The notes: generated by a model not told the origin, from the letters alone. A DNA stretch of 64,000 bases from Calothrix parasitica NIES-267 (GCF_002368095.1 NZ_AP018227.1:844001-908000), one strand, 5' to 3'. Positions 9,001-19,643 are shown, counted from the stretch's first letter. Translations and numbers: made by a program.

Positions 9001-11484
9001 ATGAAACTTGTAATATTAGGGTTGAGCTATTCAGTTGCTTTATGTTTGTTGCTCAATACGAATCGGGTTACAGCACAGATAGAAGCCGATAATAATTTAC
9101 CAAATTTATCTGAAGTAACAAGAAACGGGAATAATTTCCAGATAAATGGTGGTACTGTCAGGGAAAATAATTTATTTCACAGTTTCAATAAATTTAATGT
9201 TCCCACTGGGGGAGAAGCTTTTTTCAATAATATTAATTCTATTCAAAATATTTTTACTAGAGTCACTGGTAATTCTATTTCTAATATTGATGGAATTATC
9301 AAAGCTAACGGTAGCGCTAATCTATTTTTCATGAATCCCAATGGAATTATTTTTGGTGAACATGCTTCATTGAATATTGGTGGTTCTTTTTTTGCTACTA
9401 CTGCTGAAAATATTAAATTTACGGAAGGTGAATTTAGCGCTATTAATCCTCAAGCACCACCATTGCTAAAAGTAAATCTTCCCCTAGGTTTACAAATGGG
9501 AAATAATCCGGAAAAAATCACGGTGAATCGTAACGGTTCTAGTGTCACGGCTAATATTAAGAATCTACCAATTGCTCGAACCAGTCCGCAGACACAATTA
9601 AAAGTAAAAACTGGTAATACTCTGGCTTTAATTGCTGGAGATATTGATGTTAATGGTGGTATTTTAGAAAGCCAAGGAGGAAATATTGAACTTGCTAGTA
9701 TTGGTTCCGGTACAGTCAATATAATTAATATAGTTAATACGAATAAAAGTTCGCAACTGAGCAGTAAATGGAACTTTGATTATCAAAATATTTCTGATTT
9801 TAAAGATATTAAATTACAGCGGGCTTTAATAAATACTAGCGGTGGAATCAATTTACAAGGAAAGAATATTACTCTTAATAATGGTTCGCAAATATTGAGT
9901 CAAAATTACGGGTTTCAACCAGCCGGAAATATTAAAGTTAATGCTTCCCAATATTTACAGCTAGAAGGAATTAGCCAAGATAAAGTTGTTAATTCCAGTA
10001 TAATCGGTGAAGCTTTTACACCAGTAAACGGTGCAAATATTGCTATAGAAACAAAACGTTTGGAAGTGCTTTCAGGAGCAGTAATAGAAACTAGAGGTTA
10101 TGTTGGTAAAGGAGGTAATATCGATGTCAAATCCGATTTATCTCTACAAATAAAAGGTGTTTCACAACTCAACTCTGAATTTGTTAGCGGTATTAATACA
10201 GCTACTGTTAGTTCTTTAAAGTCGGGAAATATTGTCATTTCAACCGACAATTTGTCTGTTGAAGATGGAGCAAACTTGGCAACTGTAACGTTTGCAACAG
10301 GTAACGGAGGCGATATCCATATAGATGCAGACAATGTAAAATTAACTGGGTTTAGTGCAGCTGCTAATCAACCAAGTCTTTTATCAGCTTCTACTCTCAG
10401 TTCTGGAAATGCTGGAAATTTAAAGATTAATGCATCTAAATTAGAAATTTCTGGTGGAGCTAGTATTAATACTTCTACTTTAGCTAGCGGTGATGCTGGA
10501 TATATTGCTATAGATGCAAGGGATTCGGTAAAAATCACTGACACAATCACAGAAAATTTTGGTTCTGCTATACGCAGTCATATCAGTTCTTCCGCTACTG
10601 TTTTACCAGAACAAGTAAGAATATTTTTTAATTTATTCTCTTTAGCTAGTGGTAAAGCGGGTGATATTAGGATAAATACTCCTAAATTAAATATCGATAA
10701 TGGTGGAGAAGTCAGCGTCACTAATGAAGGTACTGGAGATGCGGGAAGTTTATATATTAGTGCTGATTATCTTAAGTTGAATCAACAAAGTAGTATTGGT
10801 GCAGCAACAGCAAATGGTAAAGGTGGAGATATTTCTCTGAATACTAGAAATTTACAGCTTCGCAACGATAGCGCTATTACTGCTACAGCTAGCGGAAATG
10901 GTGACGGTGGAAATATTAAAATCAATACCGATACTCTTGTTGCTTTGGAAAATAGCGATATTACTGCAAATGCTCAAAATAGTTTCGGTGGAAGAATAAT
11001 TATCAACTCTCAAGGTGTATTTGGTATTCAAGAACGAGAAGAAATCACCCGAGAGAGCGATATTACCGCAAGTTCTCAGTTAGGTGCTTCCTTTAGCGGA
11101 ACGGTTGAACTGAATACCCCAAATATTGACCCAAACAAAGGTGTAAATCAATTACCAAAAAATATTATTGACAACCAAAATCAAATTGCTTCTGGATGTG
11201 GTGCTAAAACTGGAAATACATTCGTAGCTACCGGACGTGGAGGAATTCCACAAAACCCTAGCGATAGATTAAAGCACAATACGACTTGGTACGATATTCG
11301 CGGATTATCAGTACGTCCTCAGCAGTCAGACAATATTGCTCGGACTACAGTAATATCGAAGCAGCGAAGAATTATTGAAGCTACAGGATTTGAAATTAAT
11401 CAGTTTGGACAGGTGGAATTAGTTGCAAAAACGACAGAAAATTCTCAACAATGGCAGCCAATAGTTAATTGTGGAGAAGTGTAA
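9001..11484 (+). CDS. Two-partner secretion exoprotein (filamentous haemagglutinin N-terminal domain), TpsA
   Basis: Protein of 827 residues. The signal peptide ends near RVTA-Q (residue ~25). It is followed by an intact TPS secretion domain with the conserved motifs LFHSFNKFNV, RVTG and NPNGIIFGEHASLNIGG. The body is a beta-helix of short G-[DN]-[AG]-G-[DN]-[IL] repeats. The conserved cyanobacterial C-terminus (ATGRGGIPQNP, then IIEATGFEINQFGQVELVA) follows. Cysteines occur only in the signal peptide and as a C-terminal pair (SGCGAK and VNCGEV). It should be exported by Sec and then through a TpsB pore such as that at 39677-41395, to act as a surface or secreted adhesin. No tpsB lies next to it. 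The CHAT gene starts about 180 nt downstream. Confidence 0.9.
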   Translation: MKLVILGLSYSVALCLLLNTNRVTAQIEADNNLPNLSEVTRNGNNFQINGGTVRENNLFHSFNKFNVPTGGEAFFNNINSIQNIFTRVTGNSISNIDGIIKANGSANLFFMNPNGIIFGEHASLNIGGSFFATTAENIKFTEGEFSAINPQAPPLLKVNLPLGLQMGNNPEKITVNRNGSSVTANIKNLPIARTSPQTQLKVKTGNTLALIAGDIDVNGGILESQGGNIELASIGSGTVNIINIVNTNKSSQLSSKWNFDYQNISDFKDIKLQRALINTSGGINLQGKNITLNNGSQILSQNYGFQPAGNIKVNASQYLQLEGISQDKVVNSSIIGEAFTPVNGANIAIETKRLEVLSGAVIETRGYVGKGGNIDVKSDLSLQIKGVSQLNSEFVSGINTATVSSLKSGNIVISTDNLSVEDGANLATVTFATGNGGDIHIDADNVKLTGFSAAANQPSLLSASTLSSGNAGNLKINASKLEISGGASINTSTLASGDAGYIAIDARDSVKITDTITENFGSAIRSHISSSATVLPEQVRIFFNLFSLASGKAGDIRINTPKLNIDNGGEVSVTNEGTGDAGSLYISADYLKLNQQSSIGAATANGKGGDISLNTRNLQLRNDSAITATASGNGDGGNIKINTDTLVALENSDITANAQNSFGGRIIINSQGVFGIQEREEITRESDITASSQLGASFSGTVELNTPNIDPNKGVNQLPKNIIDNQNQIASGCGAKTGNTFVATGRGGIPQNPSDRLKHNTTWYDIRGLSVRPQQSDNIARTTVISKQRRIIEATGFEINQFGQVELVAKTTENSQQWQPIVNCGEV

Positions 11485-11662
11485 GTACGCAATCGATTAA
11501 AAAGAATTGTTCATAAACTAGAGAAAATACTGAGTTTATCTCAGTCTTATTTGTTTTCAATGGTTTAAGAGTAACTATAATTTGTGCTAAAAGCTTTAAT
11601 CCTTACATTAAGCACTAAAGTTTTATTACCAAACAGCACAAATGCATCTAGCCATAAAAGCA

Positions 11663-14269
11663 ATGAATATAAGAAAAAAGCTTTTAAAATCAATTATTTT
11701 ATGTTTGTTATTAGGAATCAGCACCGCATTAATTATCATCATATTTTCTCCCGTCTCGGCTCAAGAAAGTATTAAATCTAATACCTCTGGATTTTCTCTG
11801 ATTGCTAAAAAAGATGATAGTCCTCAAATCCTGTTTAAACGAGGTAAAACTCTATTTGAAGCAGCAAAATTTCAGGAAGCTGCTAGAACTTGGGAAGATG
11901 CTGCTGCTGGTTTTGAGCGTCAGGGAGATAAAATTAATCAAGCTTGGAGCTTAAGTCTTGTTTCTTTGGCTTTGCAAAATTTGGGAGAATTGCAAACAGC
12001 CGAAATCGCTATCGAGAAAAGTCTGGAATTACTGCAAAATCAAAAAGGTAATACTGGAATTTTGGCAGTATCTCTCAACACCAAAGGAAGTCTGAAAATC
12101 AAAATGGGGCAAGCGAGGGCTGCTCTAGAAAGCTGGCAGCAAGCCGAACAGGTTTACGATAAGCTTGGCGATAAATCCGGAATAATTGGTACTCAAATTA
12201 ACCAAGCCCAAGCATTACAAGCAATGGGTTTTTATCGGCGATCGCAAAAGTTGTTGGAGTCGATAAATCAAACTTTGCTTCCCGAACCAGATTCTCAATT
12301 AAAGGTTCAGAGTTTACAGAGTTTAGGAGTAGCTTTGCAGCTAGTGGGAGATTTGAAGGAATCCGAGAAAGTGTTAAAGCAAAGTTTAGCTATTTCTGAA
12401 AAACTTTCTCTCGATAGCAGCGAAATTTTATTTAGTTTAGGAAACACTCTTAGAGATTTAAAGCAAACCGAAAAAGCTTTTGATTACTATCAACAAGTAG
12501 CAAATAACCCAAAAAATCGTTTAATACAACTTGAAGCAAAACTCAACCAGCTTAGCTTACATATCGAACAGTCACAATGGCAGCAAGCTTTTGATTTAGT
12601 ACCGCAAATTCAATCCGGTTTAGATAAACTTCCTCCCAGTCGCAGCTCAATTTACGCTAGCGTTAATCTTGCTAAAAGTATTGCTAAATTGATGAAAGCT
12701 CCCGGTAATACTAAAGCTTCCCTAAATCGAAATGCAGCCAAGATTCTGGCCCGTGCGATAAAACAAGCAGAAACTCTCAAAGATTCACGCGCTCAAGCAT
12801 ATGCTTTAACTCAACTGGGAGGCTTATACGAACAAACTTTGCAGTACAGCGAAGCTGTAAAACTCTCCCGTCAAGCTTTACAAATATCTCAAAACACAAA
12901 CGCTTCCGACATCAGCTATCAAGCAGCTTGGCAAGTTGGAAGAATTCTGAGAATAAGCGGAAAAACCCAAGAAGCAATCTCCGCTTACGATTCCTCAATC
13001 AAAATTCTTAAAACCTTACGTAGCGACTTAGTAACAATCAACCGAGACGTACAATTCGACTTTCAAGAAAGCGTAGAACCAGTTTACCGCGAATTTGTAG
13101 ACCTATTATTACAGTCCGAATCATCCCTAAATAAACAAAAAACTAAAGGAATCTCGCAAAAAAATCTCAGACTCGCACGTAAAACCCTCGAAGCACTACA
13201 ATTAGCCGAATTAGATGACTTCTTTCGCGAAGCTTGTATTGATGCAAAACCAGAACAAATCGACCAAATCGACCAAACAGCAGCAATAATTTACCCAATA
13301 ATTTTAAATAATCGTTTAGAAGTCATCGCATCACTTCCAGGAAAACCATTAACCAGCTACAACACATATTTACCAGAAGCCAAAATAGAAGCAAAAATCA
13401 AGCGGTTACGATTATCCTTAAACCCTGCTTTCTCCCAAAAACAAAGACTCAAAGTATATCAGGAAGTATACAAATGGTTAATCAAACCCATAGAAACAGA
13501 CTTAGCAGCCAGCAAAATCCAAACCTTAGCATTCGTATTAGATGGTTCCATGCGAAACATCCCTATGGCTGCGTTACACGATGGAAAACAATATCTAGTA
13601 GAAAAATATAGCCTTGCTTTATCACCCGGATTGCAATTAATGCAAGCGCGAAAACTTAAAGATGATAACTTAAACGTAATTGCAGCAGGATTAAGCGAAG
13701 CGCGTCAAGGATTCAAAGCTCTACCGGGAGTAAAATCAGAAGTAAAAGAAATATCTTCTCAAGTCAAATCCACACTGTTAGTCAACGAAAATTTCACCGA
13801 CCAAAACCTAGCAAAAAGCATCAAAAACACACCATTCTCAGTTTTGCATTTAGCCACCCACGGACAATTTAGCAGCAACTCAGAAGACACCTTTATACTT
13901 ACCTGGGATGGAAAAATGAACGTCAAACAGCTCAGCGAATTTCTCCGCATCCGAGACTTATCCGAATCCGAACCAGTCGAACTAATGGTACTCAGCGCTT
14001 GTCAGACAGCAAAAGGAGACAAGCGAGCCATCTTAGGACTAGCAGGAGTAGCAGTACGCTCCGGCGCACGTAGTACATTAGCTACATTGTGGGCAGTAAA
14101 AGACGAATCCACAGCCCAATTCATGGTGGAATTTTACAAAAATCTCAACACCAAAGCGATGAGTAAAGCCGAAGCATTACGACAAACTCAGCTAGCTTTC
14201 CTCAAAGATGGAAACTTCACCCATCCCTTTTATTGGGCACCTTTTATATTAGTTGGGAATTGGATCTAG
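11663..14269 (+). CDS. Exported TPR-CHAT domain protein (caspase-like)
   Basis: About 868 residues. I prefer the ATG at 11663 (MNIRKKLLKS then a hydrophobic core and VSAQ) because it gives a normal signal peptide; an in-frame ATG at 11642 adds seven residues. Residues ~45-430 are tetratricopeptide repeats. The C-terminal ~300 residues form a CHAT domain with the caspase-type dyad: His733 in HLATHGQF and Cys780 in LSACQTAKGD (numbered from 11663). The usual C-terminal GLAGVAVRSGARSTLATLW and HPFYWAPFILVGNW are present. CHAT domains are predicted peptidases of the caspase-gingipain clan. The signal peptide points to the periplasm or beyond. It directly follows a tpsA, an association repeated around 36680-41395. 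The substrate is unknown. Confidence 0.92.
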   Translation: MNIRKKLLKSIILCLLLGISTALIIIIFSPVSAQESIKSNTSGFSLIAKKDDSPQILFKRGKTLFEAAKFQEAARTWEDAAAGFERQGDKINQAWSLSLVSLALQNLGELQTAEIAIEKSLELLQNQKGNTGILAVSLNTKGSLKIKMGQARAALESWQQAEQVYDKLGDKSGIIGTQINQAQALQAMGFYRRSQKLLESINQTLLPEPDSQLKVQSLQSLGVALQLVGDLKESEKVLKQSLAISEKLSLDSSEILFSLGNTLRDLKQTEKAFDYYQQVANNPKNRLIQLEAKLNQLSLHIEQSQWQQAFDLVPQIQSGLDKLPPSRSSIYASVNLAKSIAKLMKAPGNTKASLNRNAAKILARAIKQAETLKDSRAQAYALTQLGGLYEQTLQYSEAVKLSRQALQISQNTNASDISYQAAWQVGRILRISGKTQEAISAYDSSIKILKTLRSDLVTINRDVQFDFQESVEPVYREFVDLLLQSESSLNKQKTKGISQKNLRLARKTLEALQLAELDDFFREACIDAKPEQIDQIDQTAAIIYPIILNNRLEVIASLPGKPLTSYNTYLPEAKIEAKIKRLRLSLNPAFSQKQRLKVYQEVYKWLIKPIETDLAASKIQTLAFVLDGSMRNIPMAALHDGKQYLVEKYSLALSPGLQLMQARKLKDDNLNVIAAGLSEARQGFKALPGVKSEVKEISSQVKSTLLVNENFTDQNLAKSIKNTPFSVLHLATHGQFSSNSEDTFILTWDGKMNVKQLSEFLRIRDLSESEPVELMVLSACQTAKGDKRAILGLAGVAVRSGARSTLATLWAVKDESTAQFMVEFYKNLNTKAMSKAEALRQTQLAFLKDGNFTHPFYWAPFILVGNWI

Positions 14270-14342
14270 TCGATTTTGGATTTTGGATTGAGTAACCCAA
14301 TATCTATGTTAGGTTCCGCTCCGCTTAACCCAACCTACTGGT

Positions 14343-14436
14343 CTGTCCCATTAGTTTTGATGGGTTTGTTTTCTTTCAACCGTCGGGAGACGTAGCATTG
14401 CTACGTCTCTACACCCATCAATTTTTATGGGACAAA
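14343..14436. repeat. Inverted-repeat element with internal GAGACG palindrome
   Basis: Outer arms CTGTCCCATTAGTTTTGATG (from about 14343) and CATCAATTTTTATGGGACA (ending about 14434) are imperfect inverted repeats around the palindrome at 14387-14409. This has the organisation of a small non-autonomous element. No target duplication is evident. Confidence 0.55.
14387..14409 (-). repeat. GAGACG-N-CGTCTC palindrome, copy 1
   Basis: 23-nt hairpin: arms GAGACGTAGC and GCTACGTCTC around ATT. Flanks are CGG on the left and TACA on the right, so it reads as the minus orientation relative to the copies at 14493 and 35241. The outer six bases of each arm are shared by all four copies; the inner four are specific to this one. 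Confidence 0.75.
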
Positions 14437-14492
14437 CCACTAGGATCCTTTTCATTAATTTTGACAGTTTTGTTTTCTACGGACGTAATGTA

Positions 14493-14514
14493 GAGACGTT
14501 ATAAATAACGTCTC
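14493..14514 (+). repeat. GAGACG-N-CGTCTC palindrome, copy 2
   Basis: 22-nt hairpin: arms GAGACGTTAT and ATAACGTCTC around AA, preceded by AATGTA and followed by CCGACA. It is about 106 bp from copy 1 and in opposite orientation. Confidence 0.75.
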
Positions 14515-15082
14515 CCGACATTTCCAAAGAAAACGCGACCATAGCCGAATTAATGAAACAGACCAGTAGTCCTTTTCATTAGTTTTGACGGGTTTATGAA
14601 AGAGGGTTTTATTATTTCTCCCCCTCTCCCCCTCTCCCCCTCCCCCACTCCTAACCCTCACCCATCAGAATTATTGAAATGCACTATTAGTTCCGAGGGG
14701 AAAACATTGTTTGTACCTAAAGGCTAAAACCCTCAATATTTGGCGAAGACCGCGCAACTACGAACGAAGGAAATAAGAACAACAAAGAAATGCTTGTAGC
14801 TAAATGTGATACAAATATTGCCTTTTAATAGTGATAAATTTCGAGAGTATAATAGGGTTTATTTTTCAAGATTGTAAAGTATTTATCTTTAATCGCTCCT
14901 TCAAAATAGATTAAGGTGGTTACTTTTATAAGAAATAATCAGTAAACATAAGACTTAAATTTAATTTTTTATATCCACTCAAATTATAGAATTGCTCCAC
15001 AGATTTGTATTAAGCCAACCTACGCTTGAAAATACTAATAAAATTTCTAACTCCTAACTCCTAACTCCCCACTCCCTTTACC

Positions 15083-16966
15083 GTGCTAATTTGCCAAGTT
15101 CCTAATTGTTCAAATCCCTTCAATGTAGAAGGAAATAAAACTTGCACCAGTTGCGGAGGAAGCGATTTTGGTAAACTTTTGAGGAACCGCTATCGAGTCT
15201 TAAATTTATTGGGAGAAGGTGGTTTTAGTAAAACTTATGCTGCTGTTGATGTAGATAGATTGGATGCTCCTTGTGTTATCAAACAATTTTTTCCTCAAGT
15301 ACAAGGAACTAAATCACGAGCTAAAGCGGCTCAGTTATTCCGAGAAGAAGCTTTTCGGCTGTACGATTTAGGTGAAAATCACTGGCAAATTCCCAGATTA
15401 CTGGCTTTTTTTGAACAGGGTTCGAGCTTGTATTTGGTACAGGAATTAATTGAAGGACAAACTCTTTTAGATGAACTTGATAACTCGATTTTTGATGAAG
15501 ATAAAATTATCAAAATTCTGACAGATTTATTACCAGTTTTAGATTTTATTCATAATAATCAGGTTATTCACCGGGATATCAAACCGGAAAATATTATTCG
15601 TCGAAACAGCGACGGTAAACTTGTATTAATTGACTTTGGTGGAGCAAAACAAGTTACGCAAACCAGTTTGGCCAGACAAGCTACCGTACTTTATACCATT
15701 GGTTACGCACCAGCCGAACAAATGGCTGGATTTGTGTTTCCTGCAAGCGATTTATATGCTTTGGGGGTAACTTGTGTTCGACTTTTAACTCAATGTTTAC
15801 CCCTACCGGATGATAGCGGACAATTTGAAGACCGTATTTATGATGCCATGAATGGTGAATGGTTGTGGCGCAATATTTTGCAAGAAAAAGGTATTAGGAT
15901 TAGCGAGCAGCTAGGACATGTTTTAGATAAATTGCTGCAACATTTAGTCAAAGATAGATATCAATCAGCCGTAGAAGTACTAAAAGATTTAACAGAAAAT
16001 TTAACAAAAAAAATAGCCCCAAAAGTCAATTCTTCTCAAACTAAAGAAGAGAATTTAACCCCATCATTATTAGAAGAAACAAGTTTTCCGGATACGGTTA
16101 CAAATTCAAATTCCCAACCAAAACCAACATCAATCGTTTTAAAAAGCTTTGAATTTAATGTAGTAAAAGTAGACGAAACAGGTAATTTAACCAAACGCTG
16201 GAGTCGTAAAGCAAATTTATTTATACAAGATTTAGCCGGTCAAATTAGCTTAGAAATGGTATCAATTCCCGGTGGTAGTTTTATCATGGGTTCGCCCAGA
16301 AATGAAGGTGGTACGGACGAAAGACCGCAACATATTGTCACTTTAAAACCGTTTTTTATCGGTAAATACCCGATAACTCAAGCTCAATGGAAAGCAGTCG
16401 CTTCATTTCCCCAAGTTAATCGTTCTTTGAATCCCAACCCATCAAAATTCAAAGGTGCAATTCTACCCGTTGAAAACGTCTCATGGTATGAAGCACAGGA
16501 ATTTTGCGCCAGACTGCGAGAAAAAACCGGAAGAGAATATCGTTTACCCAGTGAAGCTGAATGGGAATATGCTTGTCGTTCCGGTACTAGTACTGCTTTT
16601 AATTTTGGTAAAAGCATTAATCCCGAGTTGATAAACTGCAACCTCGATAAATACCATCCGATAGAAGCAATCAGGAAACATTACAAACAACCAAAACCCG
16701 TAGGTAGTTCCGGGATAGCTAACGATTTTGGACTGTACGATATGCACGGACAAGTATGGGAATGGTGCGCCGACCCCTGGCACAAAAACTATCATGGAGG
16801 ACCTACAGACGGAACAGTTTGGCATTCTGGGGGAGACTTACATCGTCGTGTAATTCGCGGGGGTTCCTGGAGCTTTAGCTCTTATTGTTGTCGTAGCGCT
16901 AGTCGTAGCTGGAATGAAACCGAAGGTGGATTAAGGGTGTGTGGTTTTCGGGTGGTCAGCGAATAG
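15083..16966 (+). CDS. Ser/Thr protein kinase with N-terminal zinc ribbon and C-terminal FGE-sulfatase domain
   Basis: Protein of 627 residues. I use the GTG start at 15083 because it keeps a four-cysteine zinc-ribbon-like N-terminus (CQVPNC...CTSCGG) typical of cyanobacterial Pkn2-type kinases. The kinase domain (~36-310) has a glycine loop LGEGGFSKTY, Lys67 (VIKQF), HRDIKPEN with catalytic Asp165, and DFGGAKQ (Asp184). All key residues are present, so it should be active. A linker leads to a C-terminal formylglycine-generating-enzyme-like (FGE-sulfatase, C-type-lectin-fold) domain from about residue 390: MVSIPGGSFIMGS, YRLPSEAEWEYACRSG, GNV-like GQVWEWCAD, RVIRGGSW, GFRVV. In such fusions the FGE domain is usually a binding module and not a true FGE. 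Heptamer repeats end 5 nt before the start. Confidence 0.92.
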   Translation: MLICQVPNCSNPFNVEGNKTCTSCGGSDFGKLLRNRYRVLNLLGEGGFSKTYAAVDVDRLDAPCVIKQFFPQVQGTKSRAKAAQLFREEAFRLYDLGENHWQIPRLLAFFEQGSSLYLVQELIEGQTLLDELDNSIFDEDKIIKILTDLLPVLDFIHNNQVIHRDIKPENIIRRNSDGKLVLIDFGGAKQVTQTSLARQATVLYTIGYAPAEQMAGFVFPASDLYALGVTCVRLLTQCLPLPDDSGQFEDRIYDAMNGEWLWRNILQEKGIRISEQLGHVLDKLLQHLVKDRYQSAVEVLKDLTENLTKKIAPKVNSSQTKEENLTPSLLEETSFPDTVTNSNSQPKPTSIVLKSFEFNVVKVDETGNLTKRWSRKANLFIQDLAGQISLEMVSIPGGSFIMGSPRNEGGTDERPQHIVTLKPFFIGKYPITQAQWKAVASFPQVNRSLNPNPSKFKGAILPVENVSWYEAQEFCARLREKTGREYRLPSEAEWEYACRSGTSTAFNFGKSINPELINCNLDKYHPIEAIRKHYKQPKPVGSSGIANDFGLYDMHGQVWEWCADPWHKNYHGGPTDGTVWHSGGDLHRRVIRGGSWSFSSYCCRSASRSWNETEGGLRVCGFRVVSE

Positions 16967-17307
16967 TTATCAGTTAGTAGCTATATCAATTCCGGTAAAT
17001 TAATTATTCTATTACGGTTATTTTGAAGCACATAATATTATGGCTCATCCGTACTTGCTATGCTAATTAAATAGTCGTAAAAAGGCAGAAGGCAGTGGGC
17101 AGAAGGCAGAAGGGAAAGAAAGGAAGATATTAGTAATAAATCAAGTGAAAAAGGCTAAAAACCTTTAGACAGAAAGTATTACAGCTATTTTTTACTCATC
17201 ATATAGCAAGCCCTATGTACTGAAGAACCAATATTATTTTGTCCTCTTGTTTAATTATTTAACTCAATTGGGGAACAATATAATTAGAAAGCTACGTACA
17301 AGTATTA
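16967..17307. other. Intergenic region with heptamer repeat
   Basis: 341 nt between the kinase-FGE gene and the HAMP kinase. It contains degenerate 7-nt repeats of the GGCAGAA type at about 17083-17120. The rest is AT-rich. I see no gene or clear terminator. Confidence 0.5.
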
Positions 17308-19185
17308 ATGACTAAATGCCAGAAAAATAAAGGCTTAAATTCATTCCTACCTATATCTATTTTTCATAAGCTCAGCGTTGCCAAAAAAATCGGTTTTGGT
17401 TATGCAATTGCTATTGGTGTTGGTGTATTAGGTAGCTTCACGGGTACTTTTATTGGTGATTATTTTCAACATCAGGCAATGGAAGTAGAGCGACAGGTTG
17501 ATGAAGAAGTAGAATTATTTAATGAACTAAAATCTGCTATTTTACAAGCTCGTATTCATCAACAACAGTTGATTCCCTTATTAGAAAAACCATTAGACTT
17601 TCAAGAAGAATTTACCAATTTCGCTCAACAAGCCGATAATGCAAAAGAAGGCTGGGATGAGCTTGAGTCTTTTATTCAAACAATAGCTGGAACGAATCTA
17701 AAACACACTACACAAGTAGTTACTTTTTTGCGAACCTATAATGGTGTGCAAGATACATATTTTGAACAAGTTGATAAATTAATTAAACAAATAGATGCGT
17801 CGAATCTAAAATCACCTTCGCAAATCCAAGCAGCCCAAAAATTACTGTTAGATTTTACGAATAGTTCTATAGCGCTAAAATTTGATGGTATTTCGGATGA
17901 ACTGAGTGAATTAGCAGAGGCTGCGGAAGATGATGATGAGCAAGCCGATGCAGCTTTAGCACAAGCACAGGAAACTCGACGTTTCATAGTCTTTAGTACA
18001 AATTTAATATCTATTTTACTGGCAATTTTATTGGCATATTATACGACTAAAACAATTACTCTTCCTATCATAAAGCTCACAGATATTGCAGAAGAAACAA
18101 CTCGTAACTCAAATTTTGATTTGCAAGCACCCGTAATTACAGAAGATGAAATTGGGATATTAGCAATCTCGCTCAATGAGTTAATTATACGAGTTAAATA
18201 TTTATTAAAAGAGCAAGCTAAAGCTCAAGAAGAATTAGAGCTTAACAACCTTACTTTAGAGAGAAAAGTTAAACAAAGAACTGAAAAATTAGCAACGACT
18301 CTCAAAGAACTGCAATACACTCAAGCTCAACTAATACAAAAAGAAAAGATGTCCAGCTTGGGAAAATTAGTAGCGGGTATCGCTCACGAAATTAATAATC
18401 CAGTTAATTTTATTTATGGCAATCTGCAATATACCAAAGATTATCTTCAAGATTTACTCAATCTAATAGAACTTTATCAGTCAGAATATCCAAATCCGAC
18501 AAAAGCGATAGAAGAAGAAATGGAAAATATTGAGTTGGAATTCTTACAGGAAGACTTACCAAATATTCTTTCTTCCATGCAAACAGGTTCCGAACGTATT
18601 CGGGAAATTGTCAAATCGCTGCGTACTTTCTCGCGTTTGGATGAAGCTGATTACAAAAAGATTGATATCCACGAAAGTATAGAAAGCACTTTAATGATTC
18701 TCCAAAGTCGGTTAAAAGCTAACCCAGAACGTTGCGAAATAAATATTATTAAAAATTACGATAAATTACCGTTGGTTGAATGTTACGCAGGACAACTAAA
18801 TCAGGTCTTTTTGAACTTACTTTTTAATGCAATTGATGTTTTAGAAGAAAAAATAAATAAAGCTAATAATAGCCCATTTTTAGTTCCTCAAATTAGCATT
18901 TCCACAAAACCCTTAGATAACGAGCGGATAGCTATACATGTAGCCGATAATGGCTTAGGTATGACAGAAGAAGTACGCGAACAGATTTTCAATCCTTTCT
19001 TTACAACAAAACCAGTCGGACAAGGGACTGGTTTAGGTTTAGCAGTAAGCTATCAAATTGTAGTTGATAAACATCACGGAGAATTTAACTGTACTTCCAC
19101 TCCGGGGGAAGGTACGGAATTTGTGATTGAAATTCCCGTTAGTCAGGATTTAAGGAAATTAGTTGAAGTTGAAAATTGTAATTAG
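17308..19185 (+). CDS. HAMP-containing sensor histidine kinase
   Basis: Protein of 625 residues. A TM segment around residues 28-48, a helical periplasmic sensor region to about 230, a second TM ([20 protein letters not shown]), HAMP (ending near residue 310), a coiled coil ([17 protein letters not shown]), HisKA with [10 protein letters not shown] (His360), and HATPase_c ([25 protein letters not shown]). The sensor region resembles four-helix-bundle chemoreceptor-like domains; its ligand is unknown. It has no receiver of its own and no response-regulator gene beside it. The catalytic core is paralogous to 3935-5251. A terminator-like hairpin follows at 19577-19613. Confidence 0.92.
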   Translation: MTKCQKNKGLNSFLPISIFHKLSVAKKIGFGYAIAIGVGVLGSFTGTFIGDYFQHQAMEVERQVDEEVELFNELKSAILQARIHQQQLIPLLEKPLDFQEEFTNFAQQADNAKEGWDELESFIQTIAGTNLKHTTQVVTFLRTYNGVQDTYFEQVDKLIKQIDASNLKSPSQIQAAQKLLLDFTNSSIALKFDGISDELSELAEAAEDDDEQADAALAQAQETRRFIVFSTNLISILLAILLAYYTTKTITLPIIKLTDIAEETTRNSNFDLQAPVITEDEIGILAISLNELIIRVKYLLKEQAKAQEELELNNLTLERKVKQRTEKLATTLKELQYTQAQLIQKEKMSSLGKLVAGIAHEINNPVNFIYGNLQYTKDYLQDLLNLIELYQSEYPNPTKAIEEEMENIELEFLQEDLPNILSSMQTGSERIREIVKSLRTFSRLDEADYKKIDIHESIESTLMILQSRLKANPERCEINIIKNYDKLPLVECYAGQLNQVFLNLLFNAIDVLEEKINKANNSPFLVPQISISTKPLDNERIAIHVADNGLGMTEEVREQIFNPFFTTKPVGQGTGLGLAVSYQIVVDKHHGEFNCTSTPGEGTEFVIEIPVSQDLRKLVEVENCN

Positions 19186-19216
19186 GACAATTTAATTTAT
19201 ATTCACGAACTTTATA

Positions 19217-19356
19217 TATAGTGTTTCCCAGTCTATTGAAGTACATTTCAAAACCTCACCCCCAACCCCTCTCCTTCCACCAGGAGAGGGGAGATAAAGT
19301 ACAGCTTTATCGGGATGAGTTAATCGCTGTACCTCAGTTGCTTGATAAACGCTATA
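19217..19356. repeat. TATAGC-bounded MITE-like element, copy with forward core
   Basis: 140 bp. Left end TATAGTGTTT, right end AAACGCTATA. The core runs CCTCACCCCC...CTTCCACCAGGAGAGGGG, then AGATAAAG and ACAGCTTTA. It is nearly identical to the copy at 46989. Compared with 25328 the arms match in the same orientation, but the core is inverted. Confidence 0.75.
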
Positions 19357-19577
19357 GTAATCCTAAATAATTTGTAAGAAAATAATAAATAATCTGGCGC
19401 TTTATTACCGCTACTACACAACCAAAGTCCGGCTACCTGGACTTAATTGAGTAACCCTCTGCAACGGCGGGTTTTGCATGTGTAGTGGCGTATAGTCGTC
19501 AGGTATGAATAGAATTTTACTTTCCATTTAAATATTAAATCTACGTGTTTTCTCAAATTTAAACTAGGATTGCTATA
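19353..19577. repeat. TATAG(T/C)AATCCTA-bounded element
   Basis: 225 bp. Ends are TATAGTAATCCTAAATAA (from 19353) and AGGATTGCTATA (to 19577), an inverted pair shared with the shorter element at 54764-54866. It shares the bases GCTATA with the preceding element, so the two sit head to tail. No ORF inside. Confidence 0.6.
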
Positions 19578-19613
19578 TAACCGCCTTGAAATTGATTCCA
19601 AGACGGTTATTTT
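19577..19613 (+). terminator. Probable rho-independent terminator
   Basis: Stem ATAACCGCCTT (19577-19587) pairs with AAGACGGTTAT (19600-19610) with one mismatch over 11 pairs, followed by TTT. It lies between convergent genes and is best placed to end transcription of the HAMP kinase. Confidence 0.55.
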
Positions 19614-19643
19614 GGCTTAATGACAGTGGTGCAAGATGTAAAT

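Larger units (their letters stand above)
14270..15082. other. Repeat-rich intergenic region
   Basis: This 813-nt gap lacks a credible gene. It holds an inverted-repeat element (14343-14436), two GAGACG palindromes, a GTTGCGC-type palindrome (14736-14761) and heptamer repeats of the CTCCTAA type (15046-15077) ending 5 nt before the next start codon. A 68-codon minus-strand frame at 14455-14661 is made of repeat sequence and is not called. Confidence 0.55.

Noticed and set aside
14455-14661. 68-codon minus-strand frame
   Set aside because: Made of palindromic repeats and a pyrimidine tract.
16850-16966. Diversity-generating retroelement variable region
   Set aside because: The FGE-fold end is suggestive, but there is no reverse transcriptase or template repeat in the window; kept only as a test.
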